Below are positions 35,266 to 42,382 of a stretch of DNA of 64,000 nucleotides, piece after piece; position 1 is the first letter of the stretch; the number at the start of each line of letters is the position of its first letter. The stretch is from Pedobacter heparinus DSM 2366. Lineage in GTDB: Bacteria; Bacteroidota; Bacteroidia; Sphingobacteriales; Sphingobacteriaceae. The notes under the pieces were generated by a model. It worked only from the letters and a program-made list of their open reading frames with translations. It searched no databases and was not told the DNA's origin. The stretch spans positions 620,001 through 684,000 of the forward strand of contig NC_013061.1 in assembly GCF_000023825.1 (NCBI RefSeq), given 5' to 3'. The translations under genes were made by a program, and so were the position numbers.

Positions 35266-36385
35266 CATACAAATGGTTGATCTTAAAGGTCAGTACCTGA
35301 AGATTAAAGATGAGGTCGATATGGCTTTATTGCAGGCCGTTGAACGATCGATTTTTATTAACGGTGCAGAAGTAAAGATGTTTTCTGACAGTCTGAAGTC
35401 TTTTTGCAGAGCGGAGCATGTGGTGACATGTGCTAACGGCACCGACGCACTTCAAATAGCGATGATGGCTTTAGGGTTTAAGCCGGGAGATGAAATTATT
35501 GTGCCAACATTCAATTATGTTTCGTCTGTTGAAGTAATTGCATTACTGGGACTGGTACCCCGGTTTATTGATGTTCGGGAAGATACTTTTAATATCGATG
35601 ATCAGCAGCTAGAGGCAGTTATTTCTCCAAGAACGGTAGGCATTGTTGTCACCCACCTTTATGGACAATGCTGTAATATGACAGCAATCATGGAGATTGC
35701 CAGACATTACAAGCTGAAGGTAATCGAAGATACCGCTCAGGCGTTGGGTGCTGAATACATTCCTGCAGACGGGAAAAGGACGTTTGCCGGCACAATAGCA
35801 GATATCGGTACAACTTCTTTTTTTCCATCAAAAAATCTGGGATGTTTTGGAGATGGCGGAGCAATTTTTACAAACGATGAGGCGCTGGCTCAGCGCATCT
35901 ACATGATTGCCAATCACGGACAGGGGCAAAAGTATCTCCACGATTATGTCGGTGTTAATTCCAGGCTAGACACTATTCAGGCTGCGGTACTAGGCGTGAA
36001 AATAAAATACTTGAATGAATATACGGTTGTGCGACAAGAAGTGGCGGCAAAATATGATGAATTGGAAAACATAGATGGATTAACAATACCAGCAAGAGCC
36101 GGTTATTCTTCACATGTATTTAATCAATATACCTGCCGGATAGCTGACGGAAAAAGGGATAAGCTGAAAGCTTATTTAACGGGAAATGGTATTCCATCTA
36201 TGATTTATTACCCGATGCCTATGCATTTGCAAAACGCTTATATCACTTATAATAGTACAGGCAGAATCTTTCCTGTAGCTGAAAAATTATGTAAGGAAGT
36301 AATATCACTACCAATACATACAGAGATGACAATGGAAAAGCTAGAGTATATCGTTGAACACATCAGGACATTTTTCAAAAAATGA
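35258..36385 (+). CDS. DegT/DnrJ/EryC1/StrS-type sugar aminotransferase (WbpE-like)
   Basis: A 375-residue PLP-dependent aminotransferase acting on nucleotide sugars. The PLP-phosphate site (CANGTDALQIAMMALG), EDTAQALGAEY, and the PLP lysine in FFPSKNLGCFGDGGAIFTND are all present, and the C-terminal acidic-sugar region is intact. It closely resembles the WbpE/WlbC group, which put an amino group on C3 of a UDP-sugar. The acetyltransferase and the Gfo/Idh/MocA gene next to it complete the usual set. It overlaps the gene upstream by eight bases and the acetyltransferase by four. Confidence 0.93.
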   Translation: MDNIQMVDLKGQYLKIKDEVDMALLQAVERSIFINGAEVKMFSDSLKSFCRAEHVVTCANGTDALQIAMMALGFKPGDEIIVPTFNYVSSVEVIALLGLVPRFIDVREDTFNIDDQQLEAVISPRTVGIVVTHLYGQCCNMTAIMEIARHYKLKVIEDTAQALGAEYIPADGKRTFAGTIADIGTTSFFPSKNLGCFGDGGAIFTNDEALAQRIYMIANHGQGQKYLHDYVGVNSRLDTIQAAVLGVKIKYLNEYTVVRQEVAAKYDELENIDGLTIPARAGYSSHVFNQYTCRIADGKRDKLKAYLTGNGIPSMIYYPMPMHLQNAYITYNSTGRIFPVAEKLCKEVISLPIHTEMTMEKLEYIVEHIRTFFKK

Positions 36386-36963
36386 GTTTAAAAAAATATT
36401 ATTGTCATCCTACAGCAATTGTAGATGAGGGTGCCATTATTGGTGATGATGTGAAGATCTGGCATTTCTCTCATATTATGCGGGATGCAAAAATTGGTAG
36501 TCGTTGTAATATCGGGCAGAATGTAATGATTGCAAGCCAGGTAGTTTTAGGTCAGAATGTAAAGGTTCAAAATAATGTATCTATTTATGAAGGTGTGATA
36601 TGTGAAGATGATGTTTTTCTGGGGCCTTCTATGGTTTTTACCAATGTAATTAATCCTCGTAGCGCCGTTAACAGAAGAGGTAAGTATTTAAGAACACATG
36701 TTGGAAAAGGAGCAAGTATTGGAGCCAATGCAACAATTGTTTGCGGCCATGATATTGGTAGTTATGCGTTAATTGGAGCGGGGGCTGTGATTATCAAACC
36801 AGTGTTACCCTATGCCTTAGTGGTTGGAAACCCGGCTAAACAAATAGGTTGGGTAAGTGAATACGGTCATCGGTTGATTTTTGATGAAGGATTTAAAGCC
36901 ATTTGTCCGGAAACTCAACAGCAATATGAATTGAAAGGTAATCTTATCATCAAGATCAGCTAA
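36382..36963 (+). CDS. Hexapeptide-repeat N-acetyltransferase (WbpD-like)
   Basis: 193 residues with left-handed beta-helix repeats throughout (for example IVDEGAIIGDDVKIWHFSHI, IGSRCNIGQNVMIA, VGKGASIGANATIVCGHDIG, YALIGAGAVI). It closely resembles WbpD/WlbB enzymes, which acetylate the 3-amino group of a UDP-2-acetamido-3-amino uronate. The RHAT-like segment NPRSAVNRRGKYLRTHV is typical. It is translationally coupled to the aminotransferase (four-base overlap) and to the oxidoreductase (one-base overlap). Confidence 0.9.
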   Translation: MSLKKYYCHPTAIVDEGAIIGDDVKIWHFSHIMRDAKIGSRCNIGQNVMIASQVVLGQNVKVQNNVSIYEGVICEDDVFLGPSMVFTNVINPRSAVNRRGKYLRTHVGKGASIGANATIVCGHDIGSYALIGAGAVIIKPVLPYALVVGNPAKQIGWVSEYGHRLIFDEGFKAICPETQQQYELKGNLIIKIS

Positions 36964-37979
36964 TGGCACATATAAGCTCAAAAGTAAAATTTGCAGTTAT
37001 CGGTTTTGGCTATATAGGAATGCGGCATGCAAATACCATTTTAAGTAACGAAAGTTGCGAATTGGTCGCTTTGATTGATGTTAAACAGCAGGATCCTCTG
37101 GCGATTGAGAAATATGATGTGCCTTTTTTCTTTTCTTTAGATGCCTTTTTTGATTCCGAAATTCAGGCAGACGTCATAACTATTGCCTCGCCAAATGGAT
37201 TGCATGCAGAGCATGCAATGAAATGCTTAAATAGAGGAAAGCATGTCGTTGTGGAAAAGCCGATGGCATTAAACAAATCTGATGCGGAAAAAATGATCTC
37301 CACTGCGCTTAGTGTAAACCGCCAGATCTTTGTCGTGATGCAGAACCGGTATGCTCCTCCTGTTACCTGGATTAAGGGATTACTTGAAAAAGAGCAGCTG
37401 GGAAAAATTTACCTGGTCCAGGTAAATTGCTTTTGGAACAGAGACGAACGATACTATAAAGCTGGCGGATGGCATGGTAAACAGGATATGGACGGTGGCC
37501 CTCTTTTTACGCAATTTTCACATTTTATAGATATCATCTATTGGCTTTTTGGTGACATCATTAATATTCAGGGCAGATTTAAAGATTATAACCATCAAAC
37601 ACTTACCGAGTTTGAAGATAGTGGCTTTGTGAGCTTCGATTTTATAAATGGAGGCATGGGAACCTTAAATTATTCAACTGCTGTTTGGAACCAGAACCTG
37701 GAAAGTTCCATGACAATTATTGCAGCAAACGGATCTATAAAGATTGGTGGTCAATACATGGATAAGGTCGAAATCTGCAATGTAAAGGGTTATGAAATGC
37801 CAGAGAATGATCATGGGGCCTCCAAGGGTTCAGTGGCTAATCACCAGTATGTGATCAGGAATGTGGTGGATGTACTAAACGGACGGGCTTCAATTGCAAC
37901 CAATGCATTGGAAGGGCTGAAGGTTGTGGATATCATTGAACGGATTTACAATTGCAAAATTCACATTTATAATCAATAG
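36963..37979 (+). CDS. Gfo/Idh/MocA-family sugar dehydrogenase (WbpB-like)
   Basis: A 338-residue NAD-dependent oxidoreductase. The Rossmann start VKFAVIGFGYIGMRHANTIL, the EKPMALN catalytic lysine motif (VVVEKPM) and the GGPLFTQFSHFIDIIYWLFGD region (with the active-site His) are clear. WbpB/WlbA enzymes oxidise C3 of UDP-GlcNAcA before transamination, so with the two preceding genes this would make a UDP-2,3-diacetamido sugar. No WbpA-type 6-dehydrogenase is visible nearby, so the uronate would have to come from elsewhere. Its stop is followed in the same frame by the remnant at 37980. Confidence 0.9.
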   Translation: MAHISSKVKFAVIGFGYIGMRHANTILSNESCELVALIDVKQQDPLAIEKYDVPFFFSLDAFFDSEIQADVITIASPNGLHAEHAMKCLNRGKHVVVEKPMALNKSDAEKMISTALSVNRQIFVVMQNRYAPPVTWIKGLLEKEQLGKIYLVQVNCFWNRDERYYKAGGWHGKQDMDGGPLFTQFSHFIDIIYWLFGDIINIQGRFKDYNHQTLTEFEDSGFVSFDFINGGMGTLNYSTAVWNQNLESSMTIIAANGSIKIGGQYMDKVEICNVKGYEMPENDHGASKGSVANHQYVIRNVVDVLNGRASIATNALEGLKVVDIIERIYNCKIHIYNQ

Positions 37980-38174
37980 TGGGTTTATATATTGGAGCCA
38001 CACCTCCTTAATGAAATCCCGGAAAATACATTTTTCCATGTGACGCATTTAATTGAGAAAATCAAAATCAGAACAGGGAAACTTGGTGCATTTCTGATAA
38101 GCGAAAAATCCTGGACGGACATCGGAGGATGGGATTTTTATTCCAAATTTCTAAACAATAACATATTGATCTAA
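37980..38174 (+). pseudogene. C-terminal remnant of a sugar nucleotidyltransferase
   Basis: The frame directly continuing after the oxidoreductase stop reads WVYILEPHLLNEIPENTFFH, then a stretch ending KSWTDIGGWDFYSKF. This is the C-terminal pattern of NTP_transferase-type sugar nucleotidylyltransferases (G-Y-[IL]-EP...W-x-DIG-x-x-x-Y). There is no start, no catalytic N-terminal domain and no room for one. It is best read as a decayed gene end, left by a deletion that joined it to the oxidoreductase. The TTG at 37992 is a formal start only. Confidence 0.7.
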
Positions 38175-38243
38175 ATAGCTAGCTATATAGTTGCCCCGGA
38201 TGCCGAAAAGGGTTTAGAGTAGGCAAAACTTAGACAGAAAACA

Positions 38244-38519
38244 ATGAAAAAATTAAGATTAAACAAGAGTTTTATTTCGAATCTTACCAGGGATGAAGCA
38301 GGTAAGATTATGGGAGGGAATGACGCAACCTGGGAGGAATGCTCGGACAGGTGTTCTGATTATTGTACGACTCCTACTTACGGTGATGACGCCACTTGTT
38401 ATACTGCAGGGGCTGGATGTCCAGGAACCGGCAGCTATGGCTGTGCTACCGACAACGGATGTCAGTCAGACCTATGTCCGGATTCATTACAAATGACCGA
38501 ATGCGGCCCGATTTGCTAA
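38244..38519 (+). CDS. lanA: Class I lanthipeptide precursor, Cys-rich, double-Gly leader
   Basis: 91 residues. The 25-residue leader (KKLRLNKSFISNLTRDE..., ending MGG) has the LxLNK...I..L pattern of Bacteroidota GG-leader precursors. The core is 66 residues with 10 Cys (33, 37, 41, 52, 59, 67, 73, 78, 87, 91) and 14 Ser/Thr, and it ends on Cys. The spacing C3-x-C3-x at the start (ECSDRCSDYC) and repeated Thr/Ser-Gly stretches would support many lanthionine rings. Neighbours encode LanC, a split LanB and a C39 exporter, so the call is strong. An inverted repeat follows. A poor -7 box (TATAGTTG at 38186) lies upstream. Confidence 0.92.
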   Translation: MKKLRLNKSFISNLTRDEAGKIMGGNDATWEECSDRCSDYCTTPTYGDDATCYTAGAGCPGTGSYGCATDNGCQSDLCPDSLQMTECGPIC

Positions 38520-38529
38520 TCATGTGAGC

Positions 38530-38557
38530 GAAGTAAATACCTCAGGGTATTTACTTC
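38530..38557 (+). terminator. Perfect hairpin after the precursor gene
   Basis: GAAGTAAATACC at 38530-38541 pairs perfectly with GGTATTTACTTC at 38546-38557, loop TCAG, ten bases after the precursor stop. No T-run follows. As an attenuator or stabilising hairpin it could keep precursor mRNA in excess over the downstream enzyme genes. Confidence 0.75.
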
Positions 38558-38604
38558 CTAAAATTATTGTAAATTCATTTTATTAGCTTTTTCAGATCAA
38601 AACT

Positions 38605-38612
38605 TACATTTG
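38605..38612 (+). promoter_or_regulatory. Candidate -7 box upstream of the receptor-like gene
   Basis: TACATTTG matches TANNTTTG, 35 bases before the ATG at 38648. A TTAG at 38583-38586 lies at about the -33 position but is imperfect. It may supply a separate promoter for the modification and export genes, downstream of the precursor hairpin. Confidence 0.4.
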
Positions 38613-38647
38613 ATATTAATCATAGGTTTATTAAATACGAATACATC

Positions 38648-41119
38648 ATGAAACAGCTTATCTTCGTTCTATTATCTGTAGTCACAGCACTATCTGCGAA
38701 AGCTCAGGAGAATGATCATGGCGCTGAGCAATTAAAAAAGCAGCTATCCCTTTTCTTAACCCATCACCCATCCAGCAATCTTTATCTGCAACTGGATAAG
38801 AACATTTATTCACCCGAAGAAACCATCTGGTTCAAGGCGTACCTGCTCTCTGATACCGTTACTGCCAACAAAGTATTATATGTGCGCATTACCGACGAGG
38901 ATAAAGAAATAGTGCTCAACGCCCAGTTTCCCATGTACGATATCCGCTCGCATGGCGATATTCAGCTGCGCAGCAATCTGGAAGAGGGCAAATACACCCT
39001 TTATGCCTATACCGACCGAATGATCAGCTATGGAGATACGAATGTGTTTGTGCAGCGCATTCAGATTAAAAAGATGACCGGCAAGAAACTGGAAGCCGAG
39101 GCCCAGGTAAGCGACACCACCCAACTGGTAAGAGGCGGTAAGGTGCAAGTGGTGACTGTTATCCGTGAAAGCGGCAAACCGGCAAAAAACGTTAAAGGCG
39201 AATACGAGCTGCTTGCAGGAGAAAAAGCCATTAAATACGGCAGGTTGAGTACCAATTTGTTTGGCGAAGCCTTTATCAATTTCACTTACCCGGAACTAAA
39301 AGACAATCAGTCGCTGAAAATCAATATGCTCTTTTGCCGGGATAATGATTACGCCGAGCTGTCGCTGAATCTGCCCCATGAAGGCAATCCGCTGAAAGTA
39401 AGTATTTATCCCGAAGGCGGACAGCTACTGGCTGGTGTCAGCGGCAAAGTAGCCATCGAAGTACTGGATATCCATCAGAATCCGATACCTACCGAACTGC
39501 TGGTAAAAAACGCGGGTCGACTTATAGCCAAATTAAGAACCAATAAACAGGGAATCGCTACCCTGAGCCTGAAGCCTGAGCTTGGTGCCACTTATACTGT
39601 AGAAACAGCAGGCAAAAAGAAGCAAACAATTGCCTTTCCAGAAATTATAAAACCCGCAGGCTATAGCCTAAAGCTGCACAGGAATAAAGAAGAGATAGAA
39701 GTAACGGTCTACAATAAAAACAAAGCAGGCAATGCCTTACTGGTACTTCGCTCAGCAAAAGAAGTGCTGTGGAGTCAATCCTTAAAGATTCCACCGGACG
39801 ACTCGGTAAAAGTCACTATACCGGCAGCAGGTTTCCCCAAAAATATCCTGAGCCTGGCGGTACTTGACGGGGAGAATAAACCGCAGACAGAGCGTCTCTT
39901 TCTGAATAAAGCCCAGGAAGATTATAGGGTAAGCATCAGCACCGACCGGAAAGATTACGGCCTTCAAAAGAAAGTGACAGTTACTGTAAAGATATCCGAT
40001 ACCCGGGGTAATCCCGTTGTGGCTAATCTTGCAGTAGGAGCTACGGAAAAGAACCGGATCGACAGCGCGGGTTACCGGACCATTTTACAGTCCTGGTATT
40101 ACCATCCCTTTGAGCATGCCAGCAGGAACAGGTTGCTGTCGGCCAAATCAGCAAACGAGACGGACGCTTTACTGATGGCAAACACCTGGGGCAACAACCA
40201 GTGGAAAACCATCAGTGATTACCAGCCCACAAGCCCTCCATTGCGCCTGGATAATACAGATGCTGCAATTGGAATGGTGATACCGACCGGTAAGAAGGAG
40301 ATAGAGGAGATTGACATCAAATCCACCGATATTAATTTCTCTCTAGCGGAGTTAAACAAAAGAAATATTCTCCAAACCAGGCGATTTACCATTAAACTCG
40401 ATAAAAATAGGATGTTTATGATACCGGCTTCTGAACTGTTGTCCCGTAAAGGGAAAGAATGGATGTTGGATATATACAAAGTAATAAAACCTGCTCCCCA
40501 GGTCAATTTTGAGGTGCAATGGAAGGATCATGATATCCATTATGATAACATTGTAGTAAAAGGAAGATCACTATTCGTGCCGGAAATTGTAACCTTTTTT
40601 TCGAGGCTCAAAAATCCTGGGGTATCTGATTTCAAAATGAACGGGATAAACCAATTAGCAGAAGTTACTGTAGGGGGTAAAGATGAGATAATCAGAAAGA
40701 GGCTAAAAGATAAATGTGCAGATTGGGTGTGTGGATACAATAACATTAATTGTTCAAGACATCCCACAGGTACCAAACCAGTAAAGGGCCAAACTTATTT
40801 TAAAAGGTCTAAAGGCATAGTGAACCTAGTCACCAATATAGGTTGCGACAACTACAGAGATGTCAGTTATATCAAAAATATCACCATTCCGGAGGAGTTT
40901 TATTTGCCCGATTATGATAGTGCACCATTTGGAAAATTCGATCCCCGTTCCACTATTTACTGGAACCCTAATTTGGTTACCGATGCAAACGGAACGGCAA
41001 CATTTAGTTTTTTTACCTCAGACATTATGGGCGAATTTGAGATCATAGCCCAAGGACTGGAAGTAAATACTTTTACACCGTTAATGGGGAAAGGAAATTT
41101 TAAAGTTGCTGGTCAATGA
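38648..41119 (+). CDS. Exported MG2/TonB-plug-like receptor protein of lanthipeptide loci
   Basis: 823 residues with a signal peptide (FVLLSVVTALSAKA). An MG2-like beta region begins at about residue 40 (LYLQLDKNIYSPEETIWFKAYLL, the hallmark of macroglobulin-like domains), then several Ig-like modules. A plug-like QLAEVTVGG stretch follows, and a Cys-rich insertion with C690, C695 and C702. The end (FDPRSTIYWNPNLVTDANGT) is shared with a large Bacteroidota envelope family. It lies between precursor and LanC, so it may act in product passage, sensing or self-protection. The precise function is not known. Confidence 0.7.
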   Translation: MKQLIFVLLSVVTALSAKAQENDHGAEQLKKQLSLFLTHHPSSNLYLQLDKNIYSPEETIWFKAYLLSDTVTANKVLYVRITDEDKEIVLNAQFPMYDIRSHGDIQLRSNLEEGKYTLYAYTDRMISYGDTNVFVQRIQIKKMTGKKLEAEAQVSDTTQLVRGGKVQVVTVIRESGKPAKNVKGEYELLAGEKAIKYGRLSTNLFGEAFINFTYPELKDNQSLKINMLFCRDNDYAELSLNLPHEGNPLKVSIYPEGGQLLAGVSGKVAIEVLDIHQNPIPTELLVKNAGRLIAKLRTNKQGIATLSLKPELGATYTVETAGKKKQTIAFPEIIKPAGYSLKLHRNKEEIEVTVYNKNKAGNALLVLRSAKEVLWSQSLKIPPDDSVKVTIPAAGFPKNILSLAVLDGENKPQTERLFLNKAQEDYRVSISTDRKDYGLQKKVTVTVKISDTRGNPVVANLAVGATEKNRIDSAGYRTILQSWYYHPFEHASRNRLLSAKSANETDALLMANTWGNNQWKTISDYQPTSPPLRLDNTDAAIGMVIPTGKKEIEEIDIKSTDINFSLAELNKRNILQTRRFTIKLDKNRMFMIPASELLSRKGKEWMLDIYKVIKPAPQVNFEVQWKDHDIHYDNIVVKGRSLFVPEIVTFFSRLKNPGVSDFKMNGINQLAEVTVGGKDEIIRKRLKDKCADWVCGYNNINCSRHPTGTKPVKGQTYFKRSKGIVNLVTNIGCDNYRDVSYIKNITIPEEFYLPDYDSAPFGKFDPRSTIYWNPNLVTDANGTATFSFFTSDIMGEFEIIAQGLEVNTFTPLMGKGNFKVAGQ

Positions 41120-41152
41120 TTTTAAAAAAACATACTTAATAATAGATACGGA

Positions 41153-42382
41153 ATGAATAACAGGAAATGGGAACCCCTATTTAAAAAAGGAGAAAAGCAA
41201 TTGGGGGTAATTATCAATGTGCTTGAAAATACAGTATTTGAGAAAAGCTACTCCTTGTTAGGAATTGGAAGTACAGGAGCGGCCATTTTACTATATTATT
41301 ATTGGCTGTATTCGAAAGATGATAAATACCTTGAAAAAGCGAATGCCATTATCCTGAAAAATTTTGAATTATTACCCCACAGCACACATATTCATAGTTT
41401 ATGTAGTGGCACTGCAGGATTTAATTGGGCCGTAAATCACTTAATCAGTAATGGGCTTATTGAGGGAGATAGCAATGAATTATTTTCTGAAGACGATCCT
41501 TTTTTATATTCGGTAATGAAAAAGGATATCAACGAAGGCAAGTATGATTTTCTTCATAATGCCTTAGGTATTGGCCTGTACTTTTTAAATCGAAACACCA
41601 CTCAGTCACTGGCTTATTTAGAATCGTTGATTTCAAGTCTCGAAAAAAGTGCTGAAACAGACATTAAAGGAATAAAATGGCGATCATTAGTTAACCAGGA
41701 AGGACCAAAAGAAAAAAAAGAAGTTTATAATCTGAGCTTATCTCATGGTATGGCAAGTATCATTGCTTTTTTGAGTAAAGCATGCCAGGCTGATATATTC
41801 AGGGAAAAAACAAAAGATTTACTTTGCAGGGCAACCACTTTTATTTTAAGCCATAAGCGGGATGCTCCGGATCCAGAATATGGTTCATACTTCCCTTCTA
41901 CTATTTCTGTGAATGGAGATCCACCCATTAGCGCTAGTAGGCTGGCATGGTGTTATGGTGATCTTGGGCTTGGCTATGCTTTATGGCAGGCTTCAAAAAT
42001 TATACAAAATACTGAATGGGAACGTCTGGCTTTAGACGTATTAGTACATACTACTATCCGAAAGGATGTTGTTAAAGAACGTGTCAACGATGCAGGGATT
42101 TGCCATGGGGCTGCCGGCATTGCCCATATTTATAACCGTCTTTATCAACACACGGGCATCAGCCATTTTAAAGATGCTGCCATCTATTGGCTTGAAGATG
42201 TGCTAAACAAAGCTGTTTTTACTGATGGGCTGGCAGGCTATAAATCATGGCATCCACCTCAATATGGAGGATGGAAAACTAGTGTAGGATTACTGGAGGG
42301 TATTTCAGGAATCGGCTTAGTGCTTCTTGCAGCGGTGAGCGATATAGAACCTAAGTGGGACGAATGTTTATTATTGAGTTAA
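41153..42382 (+). CDS. lanC: LanC-like lanthionine cyclase
   Basis: A 409-residue LanC-family protein with the alpha-toroid pattern of SLLGIGSTGAAILLYYYW, LCSGTAGFNWAV, LSLSHGMASIIAFL, LLEGISGIGLVLL. The zinc ligands are in WCYGDLGLGYAL (C267) and ICHGAAG (C317, H318), as in NisC. It would add Cys thiols to dehydroalanine or dehydrobutyrine to close lanthionine rings. The LanB_N gene starts directly after its stop (TAA then ATG). Confidence 0.93.
   Translation: MNNRKWEPLFKKGEKQLGVIINVLENTVFEKSYSLLGIGSTGAAILLYYYWLYSKDDKYLEKANAIILKNFELLPHSTHIHSLCSGTAGFNWAVNHLISNGLIEGDSNELFSEDDPFLYSVMKKDINEGKYDFLHNALGIGLYFLNRNTTQSLAYLESLISSLEKSAETDIKGIKWRSLVNQEGPKEKKEVYNLSLSHGMASIIAFLSKACQADIFREKTKDLLCRATTFILSHKRDAPDPEYGSYFPSTISVNGDPPISASRLAWCYGDLGLGYALWQASKIIQNTEWERLALDVLVHTTIRKDVVKERVNDAGICHGAAGIAHIYNRLYQHTGISHFKDAAIYWLEDVLNKAVFTDGLAGYKSWHPPQYGGWKTSVGLLEGISGIGLVLLAAVSDIEPKWDECLLLS

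Noticed and set aside
38186-38193. TATAGTTG as the -7 box of the precursor gene
   Set aside because: It differs from TANNTTTG at one key base, and the nearest TTG lies 17 bases upstream instead of 19, so it is mentioned only in the precursor entry.
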